Part shown: positions 8,671 to 17,982 of the stretch, piece by piece | Numbering within the stretch: the stretch's first letter is position 1 | Layout: each line of letters starts with the position of its first letter | NCBI GenBank assembly: GCA_024243835.1 | Contig: JALPMN010000632.1 | Span: 1-46,020 of the forward strand | Direction: 5' to 3' | Source: Enteropsectra breve | Lineage: Eukaryota > Microsporidia | DNA: 46,020 nucleotides | Position numbers and translations under genes: made by a program | The notes under the pieces: generated by a model | Databases searched by the model: none | What the model was told of the DNA's origin: nothing | Seen by the model: only the letters and a program-made list of their open reading frames with translations

Positions 8671-8829
8671 AAAGAAACATATACGAAATCAGCGAAACAT
8701 ATTAGAAATCAGCGAAACATATTAGAAATCAGCGAAACATATTAGAAATCAGCGAAACATTTCTAAAATCAGAAAACATTTTAAAAATCAGCAAAGTTTT
8801 TCTAAAATCAGCGAAACATATTAAAACTT
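8671..8829. repeat. Tandem repeat, 20-bp unit, 8 copies
   Basis: Units with consensus agcgaaacatattagaaatc start at 8671, 8691, 8711, 8731, 8751, 8771 (19 bp), 8790 and 8810. The inner units 8691-8750 are identical and the outer ones diverged. The array lies downstream of paralogue 3 and upstream of the broken start of paralogue 2. It holds no coding frame. Rich in adenine on the + strand. Confidence 0.9.
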
Positions 8830-8853
8830 AGTTTATTAATACAAATAATTTTG

Positions 8854-10293
8854 TTAATAGCAGTCCAATTCACGTCGTGGAAAATCATACACAAGATACT
8901 CAGCAGAAGTGCAGAGAAGTTCAGAAATATTACCTATTCTCCAATCATCGTTGTCATAATAGTCTCTGCCGTCATATAAGATATATTCGAAGGTTGGGAG
9001 GTTTTTAAATATCACCAAAAGGTACCCATTGTAGTCTTCCGTTGGCCTGAGGAGCGCCGATTTTAATATCAAAACATTTTTTTCAGAATTTAGAATGAAC
9101 TTTGGTGGTGGGTCACTGACTGCGCCACTTCCCTCAGAAAATACGTATCTGAAAATGACTGCACTGCCAATATCAAAATGGCTGAGCACACTGGAACAGC
9201 CGTTTCCGCTCTTATTGCACTGCATGCAAATGCTTGTTCCATCTGGATTAATATCAGCATTCTTAATTTGTCTGCATCTCCACAGATCAGAGATAGGCGT
9301 TCCTTTGTTGAAGGAAATAACGAAGGGAAATGATTTGTCTGAATTTACAGTGTAATTCTTTACTGTCATATCACCGTGCTGTGTGCATTTCGATGTCCAG
9401 TTGCAGCTGAGTTTGAACAGAGTTGTTTCTGAAAAATTGTTATGAGGTGAATGATAAAAAAGAGTATTTGCAAGATCCAGCACTATGTCCTGGATATTTA
9501 TAGTTTCAACTGGATACCACATATATTTTTCAAGAAAATCTTCCATGATGTAATGCAACTCATCATGTTGTTTTAATTTAGCCTCCAAGGATGTTCCTTG
9601 AATGAAGTAGGCGCGAGGAGGAACTCCCCAGGCATCGTAGATATCAAGCTCCTCTTCAAATTCGTGTCTAACATTTTCAATTGTTATGATCATCTGCATC
9701 ACCATATGAGAAAACTCTTCAAACACTGTTAATGAGCCTGTCAGTTTTTGAAATTCTAAACCAGTTTCGTAGATTTCTTGCCTTTTATTCATCATTTTGA
9801 ATGCTTCTGTTAAGACACACTTCACGGCTGAGGGATATTCAATTGACTCATACACTACTCTCAGCTTCGGCATCCATTTCTTGTAGTTACTCAGGTAATA
9901 AGAGGTATAGCCGGTGTCAATCCATGGTAGCTCGTTCCTCATATTGCCATATAGCGCTTCGGGCTCTATAGACACAGATGAATTGATGTTTCCCGCGGAG
10001 TCCGCCGATAAAGATATGTGAAATGAAAGAGGATCTATTCTTAAAGCCTCACTAATCTCTACTTTATTGTTTGGTTCATCTATTTTTTTGAAATTGATAT
10101 CATCAACGGCCTTCGAATATAAAGCTTCCAAATTTTTAAGACTGTATGGTATTTTTTTATTATCGTAATTTTTTATAGGAGTTTCTATAGGAGTTTCAGC
10201 TTCCTTTGAGTATTTGTCTCTCACATACACACAAATCAAGATAAGCACAATTAGCAGTACAAACATGATCAGCACTGCATGCTTCAGTTCCAT
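8854..10293 (-). CDS. Membrane-anchored USP-like protein, paralogue 3 (479 aa)
   Basis: Third paralogue. A strong hydrophobic segment at about residues 5-23 is followed by a basic-acidic stalk. The box GYTSYYLSNY replaces GNTCYxNS, giving Ser where a USP has its nucleophilic Cys. Later come AVKCVLTEAFKMMNKRQE, CNWTSKCTQHG, CMQC plus GNGC, FRYVF, and NGYLLVIFKNLPTFEYILYDGRDYYDNDDW. It is closest to paralogue 2 at both ends (both end in RRELD). Start at 10293, preceded by CCCCC a few bases upstream. I infer a lineage-specific expanded family of surface or secretory pathway proteins built on an inactive USP-like fold; no enzyme activity is claimed. Confidence 0.87.
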   Translation of the reverse strand: MELKHAVLIMFVLLIVLILICVYVRDKYSKEAETPIETPIKNYDNKKIPYSLKNLEALYSKAVDDINFKKIDEPNNKVEISEALRIDPLSFHISLSADSAGNINSSVSIEPEALYGNMRNELPWIDTGYTSYYLSNYKKWMPKLRVVYESIEYPSAVKCVLTEAFKMMNKRQEIYETGLEFQKLTGSLTVFEEFSHMVMQMIITIENVRHEFEEELDIYDAWGVPPRAYFIQGTSLEAKLKQHDELHYIMEDFLEKYMWYPVETINIQDIVLDLANTLFYHSPHNNFSETTLFKLSCNWTSKCTQHGDMTVKNYTVNSDKSFPFVISFNKGTPISDLWRCRQIKNADINPDGTSICMQCNKSGNGCSSVLSHFDIGSAVIFRYVFSEGSGAVSDPPPKFILNSEKNVLILKSALLRPTEDYNGYLLVIFKNLPTFEYILYDGRDYYDNDDWRIGNISELLCTSAEYLVYDFPRRELDCY

Positions 10294-10988
10294 TAAGGGG
10301 GATAATAAAATAAATTTTACCAGGAGAAAATTTAAAACTCCTTTAATGGAGCTTTAAATACATTCGAATGTGTATATTAATATTGAATCAAAGACACTAA
10401 CGTAATTCAATCTATTTTAATGATGTTTTAGATATTAATAGAAAATTTAATGCATTTTCCATTTAATCCTCAGCATCACATACTGTTAACTTTCTTTTTT
10501 ACTGAGAATCAAGCGATTACGAATAAACGCCGGCTGATTGTAGCTCTAAAAGAAAAGAAATGTTGCAAAAGATTAATATGTTCAATGATATTCAAAGCTC
10601 AGGGATTCAGTTTTCTCCAATACTTACAGCGTAGGAATAAGCATTCTACTCATGCAAGATTTAATTTTAAACGTAAAATTTTCAAAATTTTTTAACCCAT
10701 GGGTAATCGAAGAGATAAGGCTCATGCCGATTCTCTTAATGCCTGTACAGGGTTGCAGATATAAAACACTCATACGTTTCTTGATGTATGAACACCTGAT
10801 CTGCATTATATTTATCATCAAACTGTTTTGTCTTTTAGCACATCTTTCAGCACGTCTTTAACACTATGATAGTGAAATCCAGAATATGTATTTTGGTCTT
10901 GAGATAGAATATTATTAACCAAAAAATACTGAATAAAATCAAGTCTCTAAAATCTAAGCTTTATTTACTTGTTCAGGCGCAGTGATTC
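10294..10988. other. Gap of about 700 bp with weak coding signals only
   Basis: Contains an 81-codon frame at 10450-10695 with an ATG just after AAATTT but no recognisable composition, and a 21-codon frame at 10699 with a strong start signature (listed separately). I see no RNA gene and no repeat. It may hold decayed genes. Confidence 0.4.
10699..10764 (+). CDS. Very short frame with a strong start signal (21 aa), doubtful
   Basis: The ATG at 10699 is preceded by a long AAATTTTTTAACCC context, as good a start signature as any real gene here. The frame MGNRRDKAHADSLNACTGLQ stops after 21 codons at 10762. It could be a genuine micropeptide, the remaining first codons of a decayed gene, or chance. 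No frame downstream continues it convincingly. Confidence 0.25.
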   Translation: MGNRRDKAHADSLNACTGLQI

Positions 10989-11429
10989 TCAATTCATTTT
11001 TCTTGACTTCTTCTCTCCATCGATATTAAAATCCGCCTTAGTTTTGGTTCTTTCGCTCAGTTTTTCAGCATTTCTCTTGTACTTCGTGCGTGGATTGCTG
11101 CTCTGCAGCTTTCTCTTGCTGTTGTTTTTATTGCGCATCATCTTCTCATCGATGGCCCTGTCCACCGGCATACGCTCTATTTTATTTTCCATGATTGCCA
11201 GTTTCCTCAGGAGTGCACTGACTCTCGACAGCTCTTCGGTTATGGGCGAGTCCTCACGCTCCTCTTCACTGAGATTCTTGTAGAGAATCATCATCAGCAC
11301 GTATCTCTGCAGCACTTTTACCTTCAACGAGTCGCATCTCTGCATGGCCTCTTCCAGCTGCTTGTTTGCCACATCGATGGATGTTTGTATGAGTGTCTCT
11401 TGGCTTTTCATATTTTCATCATGCTCCAT
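10989..11429 (-). CDS. Sas10/Utp3/C1D-family protein, Lcp5-like
   Basis: The 146-residue product is highly charged and helical. Residues about 60-105 (ITEELSRVSALLRKLAIMEN then KIERMP) resemble the Sas10/Utp3/C1D helical domain, whose hallmark is a segment linking two helices to a KMxPxD-like turn. The C-terminal NPRTKYKRNAEKL is close to the NPR-x-K(Y) motif at the end of Sas10 and Lcp5/neuroguidin. These proteins act in the small-subunit processome with U3 snoRNA. The protein is much shorter than yeast Lcp5 or Sas10, as expected for a microsporidian. No TM or signal peptide. Start at 11429 is the first ATG; further in-frame ATGs follow at codons 7 and 29. Family assignment is moderate, member assignment weak. 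Confidence 0.6.
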   Translation of the reverse strand: MEHDENMKSQETLIQTSIDVANKQLEEAMQRCDSLKVKVLQRYVLMMILYKNLSEEEREDSPITEELSRVSALLRKLAIMENKIERMPVDRAIDEKMMRNKNNSKRKLQSSNPRTKYKRNAEKLSERTKTKADFNIDGEKKSRKMN

Positions 11430-12118
11430 TCAGCGTCTCGCAATAAAAATTTGAAAAATACTAAAAAAATACTAAAATAAATTTTTCTTAGAAATTCTAT
11501 CGGTATAAACAATTGCGGTAAGTAAATGAAAAAACAAACTTTTATTATAACACCCTTACAAACTATTTAAGTGAAAAATATAATCCGAAGTCTTGTTTTC
11601 ATTTATGAGTATTAAGATTTTTTAAAGAATATATCTATACAAACCCACTTACTGCTTTATACTCCAGAGCTTCTTGAAAATCCTTTTCATTTTTTCAAAT
11701 AGAATGCACCCGCCATTTACTTCTTAAAAGCTTCTGTTTCTCCTTCTTGTTCTCTTCCTCACATTACTCCCAATATTACAAGTAGTGAATCTTTTATTAC
11801 TTCATTTAGCATTTTCACATGGGGGTCTCTCAAAAATAAGTTCTGCAGAATTCCCATCACACAAAACAAATTCCATTTAATTCCTTAGGTAATGGATTAA
11901 ATGATGCACCATTCTGTTCCACAATATTGAATACATCTTGATATCCAGAGAATTGCTTTATTGAAAATCCTGTTTCACAAATACTCTAATTTCATTTTTC
12001 ATTCACTACAAGTCTGTTAGATTATCAATAACTCTATACTCTATATTCTATAACTATACTCTATATTCGTTCTGTGTAAAATAAATCATCCACAAAAATA
12101 ATTTTGTTTCACTCCTCC
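11430..12118. other. AT-rich intergenic region between divergent genes
   Basis: About 690 bp between the leftward Lcp5-like gene and the rightward poly(A) polymerase gene. A small direct repeat of ctctatattc/actata occurs at about 12030-12070 before the poly(A) polymerase start. No gene was found. Confidence 0.5.
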
Positions 12119-13972
12119 ATGATGGATGAGCAGAAAATGAAGTACGGCGTTACCGGAGCAGTGACCTTCAAGGAGTCAGAAAAGACAGCACTGGATCTTT
12201 CAGAGGCACTTGCCAAGTATCTTGAGGACTCGGGATTCTTCGAGTCGGAGGAATCCGCACAGCTCAGAGAGCGGGTGCTCGGCCGTCTGGATTTCATGGC
12301 GAAAAAGTTTGTGAGGGAGCTGGGCACCGATGCATCACGGGACTACGGAGGGGTCATTTTCACCTTCGGGTCGTACCGCCTGGGGGTGCACGACCGTGGC
12401 GCAGATATCGATGCGCTCTGTGTTGTTCCACGGCACGTGTATCGCAAGGATTTTTTCAACACGTTCTTTTCAGAACTGGCAGCAGACAAAAATGTCACAG
12501 ATCTTTCGAAAATTGAGGATGCGTTTGTTCCGCTCATCAAAATGAAGTTCCATGGAATTCCCATCGATCTGACATTTGCGCGCCTCAGTCTCTCGGCCGT
12601 GAAGAGCAGTGTGAATCTGCTGAACAACACGCTTCTCAAGATGATGGACGAGAAGTGCATTGTTTCTCTGAACGGGTCGCGTGTCACCGACTCGATGCTC
12701 CAGCTGGTGCCGAACACGAGCACGTTCCACCAGGTGCTCCGGGCCATCAAGTTCTGGGCGAAGCGCAGATGCGTCTACGGGGCATCGTACGGATATTTCG
12801 GGGGAGTGGCCTTCTCCATCTCTGTGGCACGCGTCTGCCAGCTCTACCCGAACTACTCGCCGTACGACACGCTCTGCAAGTATTTTGAGTTCTATGCAGC
12901 CTGGAAGTGGCCCTCTCCGATATTCCTCTGTCCCATTCTGAATTTGAACTACAATTTTAAGGTTTGGGATCCAAAGACAAATCCATCAGACAAATACCAC
13001 AAGATGCCCATCATAACACCAGCATATCCATCGATGTGTTCAACACACAACGTGTCGCAGAGCACCATGGGCGTCATTGTGAGTGAGTTCGAGCGGGGGC
13101 ACATGCTTCTGAGTGACTGTAAGTCTATTTCTTTAATTCAGAATAATGATATACCTCATAATGATATTCATAATAAAATGAAAGTAGATGATATAGATAC
13201 CAAAAATAATACAATGAAAGTAGATAATATAGATATAAATAATAATATAAAAGATATTAATAATATAATGAAAGTAGATGATATAAAAGATATAAATAAT
13301 AATATAAAAGATATTAATAATATAATGAAAGTAGATGATATAAAAGATATAAATAATATTGAGGTAGATAAGAGTTTAACTCCAGCAATCAGCTGTTTTG
13401 ATAAATTGTTTGAAATCAATGATTTTTTTAAAAACTATAAAATATTTATTCAGATCAAGGCAGTGGCTGGATCTAAGAGCGAAATGCTGAGCTGGGGCGG
13501 ATACATCGAGAGCAAAGTGAGAATAATGGGAACGAAGCTGGAGATTCTGGAGAGCATCAGCATGGCGGTGCCGTATCCCAAGGCGTACAGGACCAGTGAG
13601 AATGTATCTAGCAATAATGATAATAATGATAATGAAAATATTAATAATAATGATAAAGCCATTGATAATAAAGCCATTAATGATAAAAAGGATAATAATA
13701 AAAAGGATAGTGATGAGGAGAATGAGAATAGAAAGATGTTCAGGACAAACGAGGAAGAGAGCTGCACATGCTATTCCTTCTTTTACATCGGGATTGAGCT
13801 GCAGAAGACAAGAGACGGAAGTAAAAAACTATTTATTGATGCTCCTGTTAAAGAATTCTTGGATTTTGTAAATGCATGGGAACATAAGACAAAGGATATG
13901 AAAGTGGAAATAAGTGCTGTGAAGAGAAAGGAGGTTCAGATGGTAATAAAGAGGTGTACTTCAGAGGAATAA
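12119..13972 (+). CDS. PAP1: Poly(A) polymerase
   Basis: The product (617 aa from the ATG at 12119; a second ATG follows at 12122) adds poly(A) tails to pre-mRNA in the nucleus. The nucleotidyltransferase core has FGSYRLGVH with G84-S85, the metal-binding aspartates D96 and D98 in GADIDAL, and the third D150 in IPIDLTFA. The central domain includes GGVAFSISVARVCQLYPN and AWKWPSPIFLCPI, and the motif MPIITPAYPSMCSTHNVS is typical of eukaryotic PAPs. The C-terminal RNA-binding domain is interrupted by two asparagine-rich low-complexity inserts, at about residues 340-420 (19-residue repeats) and 497-540. The core is GC-richer than these inserts. No CCC triplet directly at the start, but CTCC repeats precede the ATG. 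Confidence 0.93.
   Translation: MMDEQKMKYGVTGAVTFKESEKTALDLSEALAKYLEDSGFFESEESAQLRERVLGRLDFMAKKFVRELGTDASRDYGGVIFTFGSYRLGVHDRGADIDALCVVPRHVYRKDFFNTFFSELAADKNVTDLSKIEDAFVPLIKMKFHGIPIDLTFARLSLSAVKSSVNLLNNTLLKMMDEKCIVSLNGSRVTDSMLQLVPNTSTFHQVLRAIKFWAKRRCVYGASYGYFGGVAFSISVARVCQLYPNYSPYDTLCKYFEFYAAWKWPSPIFLCPILNLNYNFKVWDPKTNPSDKYHKMPIITPAYPSMCSTHNVSQSTMGVIVSEFERGHMLLSDCKSISLIQNNDIPHNDIHNKMKVDDIDTKNNTMKVDNIDINNNIKDINNIMKVDDIKDINNNIKDINNIMKVDDIKDINNIEVDKSLTPAISCFDKLFEINDFFKNYKIFIQIKAVAGSKSEMLSWGGYIESKVRIMGTKLEILESISMAVPYPKAYRTSENVSSNNDNNDNENINNNDKAIDNKAINDKKDNNKKDSDEENENRKMFRTNEEESCTCYSFFYIGIELQKTRDGSKKLFIDAPVKEFLDFVNAWEHKTKDMKVEISAVKRKEVQMVIKRCTSEE
13253..13372 (+). repeat. In-frame 57-bp tandem repeat inside poly(A) polymerase
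   Basis: A block containing atgaaagtagatgatataaa recurs with a period of 57 bp (starts at 13268 and 13325), with a shorter diverged copy upstream near 13174-13230. It encodes repeated MKVDDIKDINN units. The length is a multiple of three, so copy-number change keeps the frame. Confidence 0.85.
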
Positions 13973-14182
13973 ATTATTCATTACTTACTTGGCTTTTGGT
14001 ACTGCTTAGATATAAGACCGATAAAGTTATATTTTAGATAAAGGGGAATCTCCTTTATAAAATTTAGAATATCAAATAAGAAATTAATTATCACCCCTTT
14101 AAAAATTAAAATAGCTATGATTGGACAAATCTTAACCATGTCCCTTTAAATTAAATATAATTTTGAAAAGTTATACTGGCCT

Positions 14183-14740
14183 ATGGTATATATTTCCGGA
14201 TCCAGCATCATTATCTTTATGCTAAAGATAGTGCCAATTCTCACTGCAGGACCACTGCGTGACTGGGATGAATCATTTTCCTTGCCGAGAACTCCACATG
14301 AATCGTATGAACATGCTATGATACCAAGAGTCTTTGTTTTAAAGGATCAATGTCATACACCAAATATCGCAAAGAAGCATATTATTGTAACTAATGATCT
14401 TTTTTCTCTTTGCAAAATACAGCTTGAAAACTATGCAATTAGACTCAAAAACTATGACTTCCAAACGGTAATACCCTTAGGTAAGAACGGTTTGGACGAA
14501 GGCACTAAAATTATATTTCATACTATAGGATCAATACTTGATGTGCATTGTAATGTTAAGAGGACTAATGGTAGGCTATACCTGGAATGGGAAGATCACA
14601 AGCCAACTACTATTATCGGAAACTTAGAGGAGCTTCAAAGAGAAGGGTTTGAAGAAGTTAGAATAAATGGTATGTCAAGACACGGTACTTTTCTTTTAAC
14701 TGGTAGTAGCCCATTTGCGATGCACATACCTCAGGCTTAA
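14183..14740 (+). CDS. Secreted family A protein, type I, copy 1
   Basis: One of five related genes in tandem. The 185-residue product has a signal peptide (hydrophobic IIIFMLKIVPILTAG at about 9-23). The mature part opens with WDESFSLPRTPHESYEH, matching the family core S-F-S-x-x-R-x-P-H-E-S, then IPRVFVLKD and KKHIIVTND. It ends with the family signature GFEEVRINGMSRHGTFLL. No cysteine-rich pattern and no known domain. The 16477 gene is its direct duplicate. It is presumably secreted; the function is unknown. Confidence 0.85.
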   Translation: MVYISGSSIIIFMLKIVPILTAGPLRDWDESFSLPRTPHESYEHAMIPRVFVLKDQCHTPNIAKKHIIVTNDLFSLCKIQLENYAIRLKNYDFQTVIPLGKNGLDEGTKIIFHTIGSILDVHCNVKRTNGRLYLEWEDHKPTTIIGNLEELQREGFEEVRINGMSRHGTFLLTGSSPFAMHIPQA

Positions 14741-15184
14741 ACCCAAATGCGAAGCATGAAATGTATGTCTTGTTCATGCATTACAAAGTAGAACCCACTT
14801 TTTATGAAATTCTCCAAAAGCCTTCTGCCAATGCCGTTTTATTTAGTAGCTTTGAATAAAGGATTTGGATTAAAGTTAAGTAAATGGTCTAGTCACTTTC
14901 AATTATTATCCATCTTCTTTAATATTTAAAGTTTCTGTTTGGATAGTTCAGCAGTAACGTTTATTAATAATCTAAAACAAGATATTTTTACAGCATATAA
15001 ACAACATGTTTAATAGAATTCCACTTGCTGCAAGGCACTGCGTATAAGAGGCTTATTTCTAATGTGCCGCACTAATTTTTTAAATAAAAAAGCCTTGTGC
15101 AGCATCTCTTTACCGACCCTTAATAAATCCATTTTTTTATTCCAAAAATAAAATTTTTAATTGCAGCATTGACTTTAAAACTTG
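14741..15184. other. Duplicated intergenic stretch
   Basis: No gene of its own. Much of it is conserved with 17026-17457, including the ccttctgccaatgcc segment, a tttaatatttaaagtttctg segment and a gcgtataagaggcttatttc segment near 15041. The conservation could be simple recent duplication or shared promoter and terminator signals. Confidence 0.7.
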
Positions 15185-15706
15185 ATGTACTTTGTAAAAT
15201 CTTGGCTAATCTTGTTTGCACTTGAATTAGTGCCAGTCTTCACTACAAGTATTGAAATGATGCATACAGCAACATTCTCTGTGGCGAGATTTCCACATGA
15301 ATCATCTGAACATGCTGAGATTCCAAGAGCTTTTGTTCTGAAGGATAGAAAGCACTCAGCAGAAGACTTGAAACACATAATTACGGTCAGTGATGACATA
15401 AGGAACTGGCACCTTGTTGTTGAAGAAACAGGTTTTATACTTGTGTCCGTTGATTTTGAGACTGTATTCATACCAGCGAATACAAGGAGTGGCACAAGAA
15501 TTGCAATCATGACCATGCAATTAAGAGGAGCACGAGTTTTTAAGATCGAGAGGAATGCGGGTGAAATCCTTGTTGAGCAAGACTTGTCATCAGAAGTGTC
15601 TTTTGTTGGTCGAACCCCAGATGCACTTGAAAGACTCGGGTTCGAAGAAGTTAGGTTGAAAGCTAATTCCATCCGGGGTAATTTTCTTTTACACCACAGG
15701 TACTAA
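15185..15706 (+). CDS. Secreted family A protein, type II, copy 1
   Basis: A 173-residue product starting at the ATG at 15185; the codon before it is TTG, where the duplicate at 17458 has ATG. A signal peptide covers about the first 22 residues (WLILFALELVPVFTTS). The core ARFPHESSEHAEIPRAFVLKD is the family hallmark; DLKHIITVSDDIRNWHLVV and GTRIAIMTM follow, and the end is GFEEVRLKANSIRGNFLLHH. The mature part contains no cysteine. Function unknown; pairing with a type I gene in both duplicated blocks suggests the two types may work or vary together. Confidence 0.85.
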   Translation: MYFVKSWLILFALELVPVFTTSIEMMHTATFSVARFPHESSEHAEIPRAFVLKDRKHSAEDLKHIITVSDDIRNWHLVVEETGFILVSVDFETVFIPANTRSGTRIAIMTMQLRGARVFKIERNAGEILVEQDLSSEVSFVGRTPDALERLGFEEVRLKANSIRGNFLLHHRY

Positions 15707-16476
15707 GGAACGAGTAGCTCAGTCTTCGTGTTGGTGCCAGTTTAATTTACAATAATAAGTCTTATACTCATATACACAATAATAAGCCTTATACTCAAGT
15801 ACGAAGTACGCTCAATAAAAAATAGCATCTACTATTTCTATATTTAAACAATTCATTAAAGCCAGTTATTTAAGCAATAGAAATCTTTCAGATGAATTTT
15901 AAAAAGTAATGTGCTCATTTTATATGGTCTTTAATATTGGATATAATTAATTCTGTTGTCTTTGAAGAACTTAGGCTGTTATATCAATAGATTCTTACAT
16001 TTTATGTTGTAAAAAGAATAACATAACCTAAAAGGGTATTTAGTTATTTGTATCACTATTAATATTAATACAATATACTATAGGAAGTTAAAAACTACGT
16101 AAAATTTTATTAATAAAGGTTAGAGACAAGATGTCATGATGATTATTTTAAGAAAACTTAAACATTTATTTTACTTCTGTTGGAGCATTGCCCTCTGGTG
16201 CCAACGCATATAGGGCTTTTGCCCTTGTTTTTACACTAATAAAATCTCCTTTTAAAAATTTATTCAATTTTTTCATGCGTAAATTTTTATATTAGTAGAA
16301 CATGTCACGATCATTAATATAAATCAATGATTAAGCGTAAACTATCTTTTGCTAACAAATTCATCATTTTTAGTTATTCAATAGACTTTATAATTTCACA
16401 ATTTAAAAATTTCCGGTCCTATTTTCCTAAAGTCATACAAGTTTGATTGTAAAAATTTGAAAATTTTTAATGATCC
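15707..16476. other. Spacer between the duplicated blocks
   Basis: About 770 bp, AT-rich, with a short array of acacaataataagccttatactca-like repeats at about 15750-15800 and one possible very small gene on the other strand (16166-16276). No further family A gene or relic was seen. Confidence 0.45.
16166..16276 (-). CDS. Possible very small protein gene (36 aa)
   Basis: The frame starts at the ATG at 16276, preceded by a clear AAATTT stretch at the usual distance, and ends at TAA (16168-16166). The product is basic at the N-terminus (MKKLNKFLKG) and then reads VKTRAKALYALAPEGNAPTE. Codon choice is mixed and more GC-rich than the surroundings, which favours real coding sequence. Size and charge would fit a small ribosomal or nucleic-acid-binding protein, or the last exon or remnant of one. 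I cannot match it to a named family. Confidence 0.35.
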   Translation of the reverse strand: MKKLNKFLKGDFISVKTRAKALYALAPEGNAPTEVK

Positions 16477-17025
16477 ATGGTCAATATGTCAGGATCAAGC
16501 ATTCTAATTTTTATGCTAAAGATAGTGCCAATTCTCACGGCAGGCCCACTGCTTGACTGGGATACATCCTTTTCCTTGGCAAGATTTCCCCACGAATCCC
16601 CTAACTGTGATCAAATACCAAGAGTCTTTATTTTAAAGGATCAATGGCATACTCCAAACCTCGTAAAGAAGCACATTATTGTAAACAATAAGTATTTTCA
16701 CAGATGTGATGTTGAGCCTGAAAACTATGCAATTACACTCAAAAACGATGACTTTCAAACGATAATAGGCTTGTGTATGGACGAAGGCACTAGAATTATA
16801 TTCCATACTATAGGATCAAAAAAGGAAAACCACTTTATTGTTACGTGGGTTAATGGTAGAGTATATCTGAATTGGGATGATGACAAGACAAATACTATTG
16901 GTGAAAACTTAGAGGAGCTTCAAAGAGAAGGGTTTGAAGAAGTTAGAATGAAAGCTATGTCTAGAGAGGGTTTTATTCTTTTAACCTGTAGTGACCCAGG
17001 TGCTATACCTAAACCTCGGGCTTAA
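16477..17025 (+). CDS. Secreted family A protein, type I, copy 2
   Basis: A 182-residue duplicate of the 14183 gene. Signal peptide with ILIFMLKIVPILTAG, then WDTSFSLARFPHESPNCDQ, IPRVFILKDQWHTPNLVKKH, and at the end GFEEVRMKAMSREGFILL. It differs from copy 1 by scattered substitutions and small indels in the middle (around CMDEGTRIIFHTIGS), with the frame kept. That pattern suggests selection to keep both copies coding. Confidence 0.85.
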   Translation: MVNMSGSSILIFMLKIVPILTAGPLLDWDTSFSLARFPHESPNCDQIPRVFILKDQWHTPNLVKKHIIVNNKYFHRCDVEPENYAITLKNDDFQTIIGLCMDEGTRIIFHTIGSKKENHFIVTWVNGRVYLNWDDDKTNTIGENLEELQREGFEEVRMKAMSREGFILLTCSDPGAIPKPRA

Positions 17026-17457
17026 ACCCAGATGCTAAGCATGCAATGCATTCCCTATGCATTATAAATCGAATCCATTTTTTATGAAAATCTCCAAAAG
17101 CCTTCTGCCAATGCCATTTTATTATGTAGCTTTGAATAGATGATCAAGGTTAAAATTAAATAAATGGTTTCTTCACTTTCAATTATTATTCATCTTCTTT
17201 AATATTTAAAGTTTCTGTTTGGATAGTTCAGCAGTAGAGTTGACTTTGTAAAAAGTAAGATATTTTTACAGCGTATAAAAACTGTTTAATGGAACCCTCT
17301 TGCAACAAAGCATTGCGTATAAGAGGCTTATTTCTAATGAGCAGCACTAAATTTTTAAATAAAAAAGCCATATAAAGATTCTCTTTATCGAACCTTAATA
17401 AACCCATTTTTTAATTTTAGTAATAAATTTTTTAATTGCAGAATTGACTATAATAGC

Positions 17458-17982
17458 ATGATGTACCTTGTAGAGTCTTGGATAAACTTGTTTGCACTTA
17501 AATTAATGCCAGTCTTCACTGCAAGTATTGAAATGATGCATCCAGCAACATTCTCAGTGGCGAGGTTTCCACTCGAATCATCTGAACATGCTGAGATTCC
17601 AAGAGCTTTTATTCTTAAGGATAGATGGCACTCAGCAGAAGACCTGAATCATATTATTACAGTCAGTGATGACATAGGGAACTGGCGCCTGGTTGTTAAA
17701 GAAACAGGTTTTAAACTTGTGTCTGTTGATTTTGAGACTGAATTCATACCAGCGAATACAAGGAGTGGCACAAGAATTGCAGTCACTTCTATGATCTCAT
17801 GGGCAGAACGAGTTTTTAAGATCGAGAGAAATGCGGGTGAAATCTTTATTGAGCAAGACTTGTCATCAGAAATGTCTATTATTGGTAGAACCCCAGATGC
17901 ACTTATAAGACTCGGGTTCGAAGAAGTTAGGTTGAAAGCTAATTCCATCCGGGGTTATTTTCTTTTACACCACAGTGACTAA
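17458..17982 (+). CDS. Secreted family A protein, type II, copy 2
   Basis: A 174-residue duplicate of the 15185 gene, starting ATG ATG at 17458. Signal peptide WINLFALKLMPVFTAS, then ARFPLESSEHAEIPRAFILKD, NHIITVSDDIGNWRLVV, and the C-terminal GFEEVRLKANSIRGYFLLHH. The His of the usual PHES core is Leu here. The sequence is very close to copy 1, especially in the last third. Function unknown. Confidence 0.85.
   Translation: MMYLVESWINLFALKLMPVFTASIEMMHPATFSVARFPLESSEHAEIPRAFILKDRWHSAEDLNHIITVSDDIGNWRLVVKETGFKLVSVDFETEFIPANTRSGTRIAVTSMISWAERVFKIERNAGEIFIEQDLSSEMSIIGRTPDALIRLGFEEVRLKANSIRGYFLLHHSD

Larger units (their letters stand above)
14183..15820 (+). repeat. Two-gene segmental duplication, copy A
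   Basis: This block, including the intergenic stretch between its two genes (for example ccttctgccaatgcc near 14819) and the sequence after the second gene (to about tcaataaaa at 15812-15820), corresponds in order and strand to 16477-18070. Offsets between equivalent genes are 2294 and 2276 bp, which points to one block duplication with later small indels. Confidence 0.85.

Noticed and set aside
8671..8829. CRISPR-like array
   Set aside because: Units are head-to-tail 20-mers without unique spacers, in a eukaryotic genome.
10450..10695. 81-codon frame on the + strand
   Set aside because: It has an ATG after AAATTT, but no family resemblance, no regular composition, and no support beyond the start.
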